A stretch of 38,939 bases of DNA from contig VGYR01000003.1 in NCBI GenBank assembly GCA_016872925.1, forward strand, positions 1-38,939, given 5' to 3'. The notes under the pieces are model-generated. The model had not been told where the DNA came from. It searched no databases and saw only the letters and a program-made list of their open reading frames with translations. Each line of letters opens with the position of its first letter. Within the stretch, counting starts at the first letter, position 1. Of this stretch, positions 1-8,057 are shown in pieces. The translations under genes and the position numbers were made by a program. Origin of the DNA: Planctomycetota bacterium (GTDB taxonomy: Bacteria; Planctomycetota; Planctomycetia; Pirellulales; UBA1268).

Positions 1-98
1 CAGCCCGTCACGACCGTCACGAAGCTCTCGAACGTGGGTGTTGTCATCGTCGGAGCCAGTGCTTGCAGCAACCCGATGAATCCGGGTACAAGATTCAC
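1..98 (-). CDS. N-terminus of an IS transposase, truncated by the window edge
   Basis: Reverse complement from GTG at 98 reads VNLVPGFIGLLQALAPTMTTPTFESFVTVVTG, resembling the N-terminus of DDE transposases I associate with planctomycetes. A strong SD (AAGGAGG) lies 6 nt upstream of the GTG. Family not verified. Confidence 0.55.
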   Translation of the reverse strand, partial: MNLVPGFIGLLQALAPTMTTPTFESFVTVVTG

Positions 99-161
99 GG
101 CGAGCCTCCTTGCTCAAAGTGAATGGGGGTTGAAGTCCACTCACTTTGAAGGAGGCTCGCC
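99..161. repeat. Inverted repeat in the leader of the transposase fragment: GGCGAGCCTCCTT-gct-CAAAGTGA (99-122) / TCACTTTGAAGGAGGCTCGCC (141-161)
   Basis: Direct reading: 21 complementary bases with a 3-nt bulge and an 18-nt loop. One arm contains the transposase SD. Confidence 0.85.
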
Positions 162-327
162 GCTTTTCAGAGGCCAGTTTCAGCCCGCGATTCGGCCCTC
201 AAAAAGTGCAAAACCCGAGGTAAGACCAGCCCACTTTTTCCGGCGTTCGCGCTCCGCGCGGCCGCGTGGTACCCTCTTGCGCCCGGTGACATCCGGATCC
301 ATAGTCGTCGTGTCGGGAGGTGTGCCG

Positions 328-1653
328 ATGGCGGGGATTCTTCGTCGCTCGTTCTCGCTCGCTGCGGCAGTCGTCGTGGTGTGCGGCCTTGCCACGGCGC
401 GGGCCGAGGATCCTGTCCTCGTGTCGATCACGGGGCCGCTTCAGGGGCGAGTGGGTCAGCGAGTCAGCTTCGAGGTGGAGATCGTCAACAGGTCCGGAAG
501 GCCGCTCCAGAAACTCCGCGTCGTCGACTACTTCGACCCGGGCTTCCATCACGATGCCTCGAAGAGCCCGATCGAACAGAAGGGAACGATCGACCTGATG
601 CCCGGTACCGCGCGGAGGCTAACCCTCGACTTCCTGCTCGACGAACCGGGGCGCCAGTGCCACCGCGTGGAAATCTTCGACCCGACGCACGTTCCCGTCG
701 GAGGAGGTACCCACTGTGTCGAGGTTCAGCCAGCCGTGGCCGCGGCCGTCCCGCAGCCTGCGGCGCCGCCGGTCGTTGCCCCGCCGGTGATGGCTCCCGT
801 GGCGCCCGCCACACCGGCGCCGACCGCCGTCGCCCCGGTGCCCATCCCGGCACCCCAGGCCGGCACCACGGCGGTGGTTCCCCCGTCGGCTGCGCTCGAG
901 CTCGATCTCACCGGCCCCGCCGAAGCCTTGGCGGACGGTGTCGTCGAATACGTGGCCATCGTCAAGAACAAGGGGGGCGGTGCGTCCGCGCCGACCACGT
1001 TGGAGTTTGCCTGGGATGAGCGATTCACGCCGCTCGAGGCATCCGATGGCTATAACCTCGTGGCATCGAAGGTTTCCTGGAACCTCCCGCCGATCGAGGC
1101 CGGCGGCCAGCTGAAGCGTCAGATCAACCTGCGTGCCTCGGTCCCTGCCGGGACATACCGCGACTCGCCGGCCACGCGGTCGTGCATCCGGGCGGTGCTG
1201 GGCGGCTTCGGTGGAGGAGCGATGGTTGCCGACGAGAGCTGCGTGATGATCTCCTCGAGCACTCCCCGGCCCAGGGTCCGGACGCCGTCCGAAGCCGGCC
1301 TGAAGTTGTCCCTGGCGGATCTGGACGACCCGGTTCGTCCGGGCGACTCCACGACCCTGGTCTGCACGGTGACCAACGGGGGCACCGAGCCGACCGGGAT
1401 GCTGGACCTCGTGGTGATGATCCCCGACCAGGCCCGGCTCGATTTCGAGCGGTCGGCTGCCCGGGTGCGGATCGACAGTTCCAGGATCTCGTTCGAGCCG
1501 ATCCCGGCCATCCCGCCGGGGGGTCAGAAATCCTACGAGATCACGTATCGCCTCCCGACGGGGGGCAGTGGGCGGGCGTCGGCCGTGCTCTCGAGCACCA
1601 CGCTGGATGGCTCGCTGGAGCGCACCTGCCAGACGAGTTTCCTCGAGCCCTGA
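328..1653 (+). CDS. Secreted protein with DUF11/CARDB-like beta-sandwich repeats and an Ala/Pro/Val-rich linker
   Basis: ORF 34..1653; the likely start is the internal ATG at 328, giving signal peptide MAGILRRSFSLAAAVVVVCGLATARA. Three repeats resembling conserved-repeat domains (e.g. VSFEVEIVNRSGRPLQKLRVVDYFDPGF). Confidence 0.7.
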   Translation: MAGILRRSFSLAAAVVVVCGLATARAEDPVLVSITGPLQGRVGQRVSFEVEIVNRSGRPLQKLRVVDYFDPGFHHDASKSPIEQKGTIDLMPGTARRLTLDFLLDEPGRQCHRVEIFDPTHVPVGGGTHCVEVQPAVAAAVPQPAAPPVVAPPVMAPVAPATPAPTAVAPVPIPAPQAGTTAVVPPSAALELDLTGPAEALADGVVEYVAIVKNKGGGASAPTTLEFAWDERFTPLEASDGYNLVASKVSWNLPPIEAGGQLKRQINLRASVPAGTYRDSPATRSCIRAVLGGFGGGAMVADESCVMISSSTPRPRVRTPSEAGLKLSLADLDDPVRPGDSTTLVCTVTNGGTEPTGMLDLVVMIPDQARLDFERSAARVRIDSSRISFEPIPAIPPGGQKSYEITYRLPTGGSGRASAVLSSTTLDGSLERTCQTSFLEP

Positions 1654-1757
1654 TCCGCCACGAACGGTTGGAAGGGATCGCGCGGCTGCTCCGCCTGGGG
1701 GGATGGGTGTGAATCGGCCGCCTTTGCCCGGACGATGACCGAACCTGGGGGGCGGTC

Positions 1758-2912
1758 ATGATCGTCGTGACTTCGAATTGGGCGATTGGGGATGGGACGC
1801 TGGCCCCGGCCGTCGAGCCGTCCCTCGGCGGGCTCGTTGCTGCCGTCCATCGCGCGGTCCTCAGGGCCGGTGTTCGAGCCGACGGCTCATATCGACCCGT
1901 CGACCGACTGGACGTGGTGCTCGCCGGCGACACATTCGATTGGCTGCTCTCCGCAGAGTGGCTGGCAAACCACAAACCCTGGCATGCATCCGCCGCTGCC
2001 CGTGAGACGCTGGTGCGCATCGCGGGCAGTTCCACACGACTCGGGTGGCCTGTTCTGCGATCGCTGATCCACTGGGCCCGCCACGGCGTGAACGTGCCGG
2101 CAACCCGGGGCGGCAGTTGGTGCGTCGCCGTTCCCACGCGGGTAACGATCCTGGTCGGTGACCGTGATCGTGAGGTCGAGCGTGTGTGCGGCAACCGATG
2201 GCACTCGGTCTCGATCGGCCGGTGCTGGGACGATGGTCGCGTGTCGATCCGGCACGGCCACGAAGCCGATCCCGTGTGCTCGTCGTGTGCCGCGGACGGT
2301 AGTCACCAACTCGATCGCCCACCGACGCTGGCGGAGAGCGTCACGGTCGAGTTGCTGGCACGATTCGCCGCGGCGATCGCTCCCGAAGGCCGGTCGTTCA
2401 TGCGGCGGCTGGCCGCGGCCGGTGTGATGGAGGTTCCAGGGGTGATCCGCGCCTGGCGGGCGTCGAGTGCGGCCGCGATGAGTCAGCGAGCCAGCGACGC
2501 CTGGCGGCGGAGCGTGGACGCCTGGTGGCGGACGGCACAGCGGTGCGTTCCCGCCGTCGAGGCGGAGTTCGACGCGGTCGGTGCTCTGGCCGGTTGGTTT
2601 CGTGCGGCCGTCGAGGAAGATGCCACCACGTGCCCGCCGGCTGGCCTGATCCCGCCGGCCGGCCTGATTCGGCTGGTTTGCAGGCGGGCCCGCGGCTCCG
2701 CAGGCGCGGTGTTCGGGCATCTGCAGGGAGCAGGCGTTCCGATGTCCGCGGTGGGCCTGGGAAGAGCGGTGCGGGCGGTCGGGTGTCGAAACCCGCAAGG
2801 CTGGCCCACGTGGGACGTCGTCGCCGGCGCCGCGGTCGCCGCCGCCGTCGTCACCGTCCAGCCCTCGGGTGTGACGATGGCCGGTGGCGACCGAGTCGTC
2901 GACGCGGCATGA
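1758..2912 (+). CDS. Metallophosphoesterase-like (LpxH-like) protein, degenerate motifs
   Basis: Motif-like segments LDVVLAGDTFDWL, ILVGDRDREVE and IRHGHEADPVC in the order expected for LpxH-type calcineurin-like phosphoesterases; the first D-x-H motif appears missing. Confidence 0.5.
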   Translation: MIVVTSNWAIGDGTLAPAVEPSLGGLVAAVHRAVLRAGVRADGSYRPVDRLDVVLAGDTFDWLLSAEWLANHKPWHASAAARETLVRIAGSSTRLGWPVLRSLIHWARHGVNVPATRGGSWCVAVPTRVTILVGDRDREVERVCGNRWHSVSIGRCWDDGRVSIRHGHEADPVCSSCAADGSHQLDRPPTLAESVTVELLARFAAAIAPEGRSFMRRLAAAGVMEVPGVIRAWRASSAAAMSQRASDAWRRSVDAWWRTAQRCVPAVEAEFDAVGALAGWFRAAVEEDATTCPPAGLIPPAGLIRLVCRRARGSAGAVFGHLQGAGVPMSAVGLGRAVRAVGCRNPQGWPTWDVVAGAAVAAAVVTVQPSGVTMAGGDRVVDAA

Positions 2913-2948
2913 TGTCTTCGGCGACCTTCGAGTCGAGGAAGGCTCCGC

Positions 2949-3275
2949 ATGCTCTCCGAACAGCTCATCTCGATCACCACCACGTTTTCCACGAGCGCCG
3001 CCGCCGAGGCGTGCGGCCGCCGCCTGGTGGAGATGCGGCTGGCCGGGTGCGTGCAGGTCGAGGGTCCGCTGACGAGCATGTACCGTTGGCAGGGGCGGCT
3101 GGAGACGGCCACCGAATGGCGGTGTGTGTGCAAGACGGTGGCCGACCGGGAGATGGACTGCATCGCCGCGATCATGGCGCTGCACGACTACGAGATTCCG
3201 CAGATCGCGGTGGTCGCCGTCCGGGGATCGCCCGCCTACGCGGCCTGGATTCGTGATTCCCTGGTCGAGCCGTGA
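2949..3275 (+). CDS. cutA: Divalent cation tolerance protein CutA
   Basis: 108 aa: ITTTFSTSAAAEACGRRLVEMRLAGCVQVEGPLTSMYRWQGRLETATEWRCVCKT matches the CutA1 pattern (C-V-Q/N, SxYxWxGxxE). Confidence 0.93.
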   Translation: MLSEQLISITTTFSTSAAAEACGRRLVEMRLAGCVQVEGPLTSMYRWQGRLETATEWRCVCKTVADREMDCIAAIMALHDYEIPQIAVVAVRGSPAYAAWIRDSLVEP

Positions 3276-3294
3276 GGTCGATGCTGCCGCACCG

Positions 3295-3786
3295 ATGACG
3301 TCGCCCCCCTACGCCTTCGAGGTTTCGCTGCACGCCGCATCCGGGAACGCGGCCCCGGGCGACGTGCTCACGGACGCGTGGGGGACGTGGCCCACCATCG
3401 TCGTTCCCAGGGAAGCGCTGGCGCAGCCGATGGAGATCCGATTCGACGAAGCGCTCGAACGGCTCGGCGCGCTCGAACGGCTGTTCGTGGAGCCCGACGG
3501 ATCCTTCGTCTGGTCCAGCCCCCGGTCCGGCATTTCCAAGCCGTCGTTCTGGTGGCAGGTTGACGGGAATGCCTTCGAGCGGGCGGGGCGGGTTTTGCTC
3601 GTGGACCTGAAAGGCAGCTGCCCGCCGACGGAGTTCGACCGTGTCCTGACGGCGCTGGGGTGGCCCACGCAGGCGGTGATGGTGCAACTTGTCCGCCCCG
3701 CCCTGTTCCTCGATGAAGCGACCTTTCGGAGACACGCGGCGGCCCGGGGGCGGGCCGGGGACGGGGAGGTTCTGCGGCCCGCGTAG
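3295..3786 (+). CDS. Conserved hypothetical protein
   Basis: ORF 3124..3786 with an internal ATG at 3295 just after the cutA stop; no domain recognised. Confidence 0.6.
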   Translation: MTSPPYAFEVSLHAASGNAAPGDVLTDAWGTWPTIVVPREALAQPMEIRFDEALERLGALERLFVEPDGSFVWSSPRSGISKPSFWWQVDGNAFERAGRVLLVDLKGSCPPTEFDRVLTALGWPTQAVMVQLVRPALFLDEATFRRHAAARGRAGDGEVLRPA

Positions 3787-3905
3787 GGTCGGGTGGTGGC
3801 GATTGTGCGGGCCGAGCCCGGGTGTGCCGCGTTGGGGGCCGAGGATTGGTCGATAACCTTCGCAATTGCCTGTTTGGACTCCGTGGACGAGGGGAGTTTT
3901 GCATC

Positions 3906-4637
3906 ATGCTGCGGTTGCCTGGCGGCCATCGTCTGAATCGCGTGCTCTGGGCAGCGGGGGTCTCCTGGGCGCTGCTCTCACCGCTTTCCGGGCAGGCCGG
4001 GCTGAACGCCGTCGAGGAACAGGCGATTTCCACCACCTACGGGAGCGGGGTCCACTCGTATTTCGCGGGTGACTACGCGCGGAGCCACGAGATCCTGTCG
4101 CAGGCGATCGAGGCCGGCACCGGTGACCCCCGAGCCTGGTACTTTCGCGGACTTGCCGCCCTGAAGCTCGGCCGGCTCGACGAAGCCGAAGCTGATTTCT
4201 CCGCGGGAGCGCGTCGGGAATCCGAGAATGCCGGGGCCTGGGGAGTGGCGAAGTCGTTGGAACGGGTGCAGGGGTGCGAACGCCTCCAGCTCGAGCGGCA
4301 TCGCGTCCGGGCCCGCGTGGCCTCTCTGCAGGAAGATCGGCGGCGCAGTAGGATGCGGTATCTCGAGGTCGAGGCGGCCGAACCCGAGGTGCTTCGCGAC
4401 CGCGTGCCGGAGATGGGTCGTCCGGCAGTGCCGGAACAGCCTTTCAAGCCGGTGGCGCCCGAAGCAGCCCCGGAGACCAGTCCCGAGGAACTCGCTCCGC
4501 CCCTGGATCCGCCGGCGGAAGAGAATCCCGCGGTCCCCGCGGCGGAAGCGGCAGAAGCGGCGCTGCCCGACGCGTCCGATCCGTTCGGCGCGGTCGAGCC
4601 TCCTCCAGACTCGGAAGCCGGGCCCGTCATTCCCTGA
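3906..4637 (+). CDS. Secreted TPR-repeat protein with Pro/Glu/Ala-rich C-terminus
   Basis: ORF 3822..4637, start ATG 3906. Signal-like N-terminus, then a TPR-like segment AGDYARSHEILSQAIEAGTGDPRAWYFRGLAALKLGRLDEAEADFSAGAR. Confidence 0.75.
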   Translation: MLRLPGGHRLNRVLWAAGVSWALLSPLSGQAGLNAVEEQAISTTYGSGVHSYFAGDYARSHEILSQAIEAGTGDPRAWYFRGLAALKLGRLDEAEADFSAGARRESENAGAWGVAKSLERVQGCERLQLERHRVRARVASLQEDRRRSRMRYLEVEAAEPEVLRDRVPEMGRPAVPEQPFKPVAPEAAPETSPEELAPPLDPPAEENPAVPAAEAAEAALPDASDPFGAVEPPPDSEAGPVIP

Positions 4638-4644
4638 CAGGCCT

Positions 4645-5037
4645 TCAGGTGTCGATTCGTGCCGCAGCCAGGGCGAGGCAGAGCCAGCCCGCGATCAGGG
4701 CTACTCCCCCGATGGGCACGATCGCCCCGAGTGCCCGCACGCCGGAAAGGGCGAGCGCGAGCAGGCTTCCGCTGAACACGATGACTCCCGCCAGGAAGCA
4801 CCACGCCGCGATCGTCGTCCACGGCATGCTGGAGGGACGCACGAGTCCCAGTGTGCCCGCCGCCACGAGGGCGAGCGCGTGGACCATGGCGTAGCGGCAG
4901 CCGGTTTCCCAGGTGGCGGCCTGCCCGGTGCGGTCCAGCAGATCCCTGAGGCCGTGTGCCCCGAACGCCCCGCAGGCGACGGCGACGCCGGCGAGCACCG
5001 CACCGCACGTCACGCTGGAGCGGGGTGACATGATCAC
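4645..5037 (-). CDS. DUF423 family small membrane protein
   Basis: GAVLAGVAVACGAFGAHGLRDLL...YAMVHALALVAAG is typical of DUF423 (YgdD-like). Confidence 0.88.
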   Translation of the reverse strand: MIMSPRSSVTCGAVLAGVAVACGAFGAHGLRDLLDRTGQAATWETGCRYAMVHALALVAAGTLGLVRPSSMPWTTIAAWCFLAGVIVFSGSLLALALSGVRALGAIVPIGGVALIAGWLCLALAAARIDT

Positions 5038-7883
5038 GGCGTCGGCGATGCTCCGAGCAACTTCTCCTCCTCTTCCTCCTGGATGATGATCCGCGGCGTG
5101 ACCATCAGCATCAGGCTGTCCGTCGTCCTGCCGAGGCCGACGTTCTTGAAGAGCCGGTTGATGTAGGGGATCTTCGAGAGGATCGGCACGCCGAACTCGT
5201 TGCGTCCTTCGCGGAGCCGCTTGATGCCGCCGAGCAGCACCGTGCCACCATCGGGCACGCTCACGGTCGTGGTCACCGTCGTCACAATGAACTCCGGCTG
5301 CTGGATCGTGGTGCCGTTCGACTGCAGTTCGAGTTCGCCCGCCGCCGCCACCCCGTTGGTGACGCCGAGGAGCCCGTCGGCACCCGGCACCTTGAGGTCC
5401 GTACCGCTCTTTTCATCGCTGGTCTTCGATTTCGTCGACCGTGAGCCCTCGAACTGGAACTCCTGCACCTCGCCGATCTGCGAGAAGAAGGGTACGAGCG
5501 TGAGCCGGACGAATCGCCTGTCGTTCGAGACAACGGCCTGCACGTTCACCGCCGTGCCCTCGTTGAGAACGGTGATCACGGGCTGCTGGGCTGCGGAGAA
5601 GTCACCAACCACAGGCACAACCGAAGTGACGAAGGGTTTTTGCCTCATGTCTGAGACGAAGGCTGTCTGCCCGTTGAAGAGCGTCACCTTGGGGGCTTGC
5701 ATCACGTTCGACCGCGTGTTGCCCTGAGCGGCCTGGATCAGGAAGTAGGCCTCGATGTCGGAGAGGACCGCGAAGCCGAAGTTCGCGGCGCTCGTCCCCG
5801 GATCGGGCAGGCCCGGGAGAGACGGAACCGTTGCGCTGCCGAAGCTGTTTTGTCTGAACGGGATCGAGAAGAAGTTCCGCCCGAAACTCGTGCCACTCGT
5901 GCCGGCACCGGTCGCACCGGCCGTTCCGGCGTTGCCGAGCGTTCCGCCGATGCCCGCGCCGGAGTTGTACAGTGCCACGCCCGGGTTGCCGGAGTTGTCG
6001 AGGCCGATCGTCTGTGACCGCCCGCCTGGACGGGCGTTCAGGCCCTGGTCGAAGGGAGATGCCGATCCGTTATTCTGCGACGGGATCGCCGTCATGTTGA
6101 GCGGCTCGTTCACGCTCGTCTGGATGTTGAAGTCGAAGTCCACGCCGATCCGCTCGAAGAACGTGTCGGCGAGCGTGATGAATCGCACCTCGATCGTCAC
6201 CTGGAGGTCCTGAAGTCGCCGCAGCTGGGCGAGCAGGTTCGCGATCTCCTCGTGAACCTCTTGCGTCTGGCTGACCACCATACTGAGGCTGGTGTCGAAC
6301 TGGCGAACGGCCCCCGGCCCTCCTTGGGCATCCCAGGTCGTCGGCTGGATGGTGTTCGTGATCAGGTCGATGAGAGGCTGAAAGTTCGCCATGTTCCCAC
6401 CGGCCTGTGAGGGGCCGAAAGGAATGGAGGGCGTGGAGCCGGTGATCGGGGGGCCGCCGCCGAGTTGGGCGAGCGAACCCGCGTCGAGGGCCTCGTTACC
6501 GCCTGCCCGAGGGCCCGGGGCGATGCCGGAAGGGGGAGGCCCGACCTGGACGGCCAAGTTGTTGCGAAGAGCGACCTGCGAATAGCCCTCGCGTAGCGCG
6601 CCGGTGATTCCGAGCCCATCCGAACTGAAGTTTGGAATCGGCAACACCAGGTCGGCGACCGGATAACTGACTGTATAGACCTCACCCTTGGTCCGCTGTG
6701 GGCTCGTGACCTTCAGCACCTCGTCCTTGACCGCGTAGCCGAGGTGCAACGGCTCGAGCAGCAGCTTGAGCGCGCTCTTCAGGGAAATCGGCTGGTCGAG
6801 TGCGAGCGTGACGGGCGTGTCGCTCCGCACGGCCTCCTCGTCGAGTCCGACCATGTCGAGGTGGATCGCCACGTCGGCCTGCTTTGCGAGGGCTTCGATG
6901 ACCATCGCGAGCGGCTGGTCGCGATAACTCGGCCTCACGGGCTGGTCGAGCTTCTTCCGGATTTCGATCTCGGTGGGGGTCGCCCGGGACCGTCCTTCGG
7001 CCAGCAGCTGCGAGCGAGACTTCGTCAGGTCGGCCCAGTCCTTGGTCGCCGGAAACTTGATCGGGCCGGCGAAGGGGGCCGCCGAGCCCTCGACGTCTTC
7101 CGCGACATCGAGGAAGCCCGCCTGCCGCTCCCCGTCGATCGTCCGCTGCGCGTCGAGGCGGCGGATCATGCGGCTCTGGGAAAGGAGTTGGCGGACGACC
7201 GCGTTGTCCGGCGCGAGTTGCCCGGCCTTCTTGGCAACCGCCTCGGCCTCCGGAAAGCGCCGCTCGTCGACGAGATCGTTGTACTCCTCGACCAGCATCG
7301 CGATCCGCTGGTCCACCTCGACCCGCTGGGCCCGTTCGCGATCGATCTTGGACTCGACTTCGGCGGCCTGCTTCTCGAGCGCCAGTTCGGCACGACGCTT
7401 TCCCGTGGACTCCTCGATGTCGAGCCTCGTCCGCTCGATGCGGCGGAGCATCTGGGACCGGGTCTCCTGCGGTATCGGCTCGTCTCCCAGTCGGCGTGCG
7501 GTCGCGTCGAGCAGATCGAGGGCTTCCGCCGGGGCTCGCTGGGAGAGCCGCTTCGCCTCGAGTTGCTTCGCCGCCACTTCGGCCGAGATTCGCGCGATCA
7601 GCAGCCCATCGGCCTGCCCGGCGTCTGCCTGCGGGGCGGGGGCGATGTTCGTGACACCCCCGCCGGCCTGCCGTGAAGCCCCGATGGCCTCCTCGATCAC
7701 CTGCCGCGCCATCCGCTGTTCGTCGGCCGGGGAGACCGACTCGGTGGTTTCTTCCGCCGACACACCCGACATCGCCGCCGAGACCATCGCGCACGCCCCG
7801 AGAATCCGCCACCGCCATGCCTGGCATGTGCCGACGGGCCGAAGAGGCCCAACCACGTTTCGGTGGCGGGAGGTGCGAACCAT
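5034..7883 (-). CDS. Type II/III secretion system secretin (GspD/PilQ-like)
   Basis: 949 aa. C-terminal secretin core (VSVPDGGTVLLGGIKRL...VPILSKIPYINRLFKNVG...LMLMVTPRII) plus an N-terminal signal region and a secretin/TonB short N-terminal-like domain. Confidence 0.9.
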   Translation of the reverse strand: MVRTSRHRNVVGPLRPVGTCQAWRWRILGACAMVSAAMSGVSAEETTESVSPADEQRMARQVIEEAIGASRQAGGGVTNIAPAPQADAGQADGLLIARISAEVAAKQLEAKRLSQRAPAEALDLLDATARRLGDEPIPQETRSQMLRRIERTRLDIEESTGKRRAELALEKQAAEVESKIDRERAQRVEVDQRIAMLVEEYNDLVDERRFPEAEAVAKKAGQLAPDNAVVRQLLSQSRMIRRLDAQRTIDGERQAGFLDVAEDVEGSAAPFAGPIKFPATKDWADLTKSRSQLLAEGRSRATPTEIEIRKKLDQPVRPSYRDQPLAMVIEALAKQADVAIHLDMVGLDEEAVRSDTPVTLALDQPISLKSALKLLLEPLHLGYAVKDEVLKVTSPQRTKGEVYTVSYPVADLVLPIPNFSSDGLGITGALREGYSQVALRNNLAVQVGPPPSGIAPGPRAGGNEALDAGSLAQLGGGPPITGSTPSIPFGPSQAGGNMANFQPLIDLITNTIQPTTWDAQGGPGAVRQFDTSLSMVVSQTQEVHEEIANLLAQLRRLQDLQVTIEVRFITLADTFFERIGVDFDFNIQTSVNEPLNMTAIPSQNNGSASPFDQGLNARPGGRSQTIGLDNSGNPGVALYNSGAGIGGTLGNAGTAGATGAGTSGTSFGRNFFSIPFRQNSFGSATVPSLPGLPDPGTSAANFGFAVLSDIEAYFLIQAAQGNTRSNVMQAPKVTLFNGQTAFVSDMRQKPFVTSVVPVVGDFSAAQQPVITVLNEGTAVNVQAVVSNDRRFVRLTLVPFFSQIGEVQEFQFEGSRSTKSKTSDEKSGTDLKVPGADGLLGVTNGVAAAGELELQSNGTTIQQPEFIVTTVTTTVSVPDGGTVLLGGIKRLREGRNEFGVPILSKIPYINRLFKNVGLGRTTDSLMLMVTPRIIIQEEEEEKLLGASPTP

Positions 7884-8057
7884 GCGGAAAGTCCTTGTCC
7901 GGGAAGCGGTCTCTGGGGCGGGAGAAGTAGCGAGACCGACGCAAGCGGGTCAAGGCCACGTGAGGATCGAACAGCCTGGGGAAACCCGGGTGTCCCGGCG
8001 GGCTGCGGCAGTGGCGGAGGCGGTGGCCCCGTGCCGGTAAACCGTAACCGGCGAAAA

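Noticed and set aside
34-327. N-terminal 98 residues of ORF 34..1653
   Set aside because: They overlap the transposase fragment and its inverted repeat; a clear signal peptide begins at the internal ATG 328.
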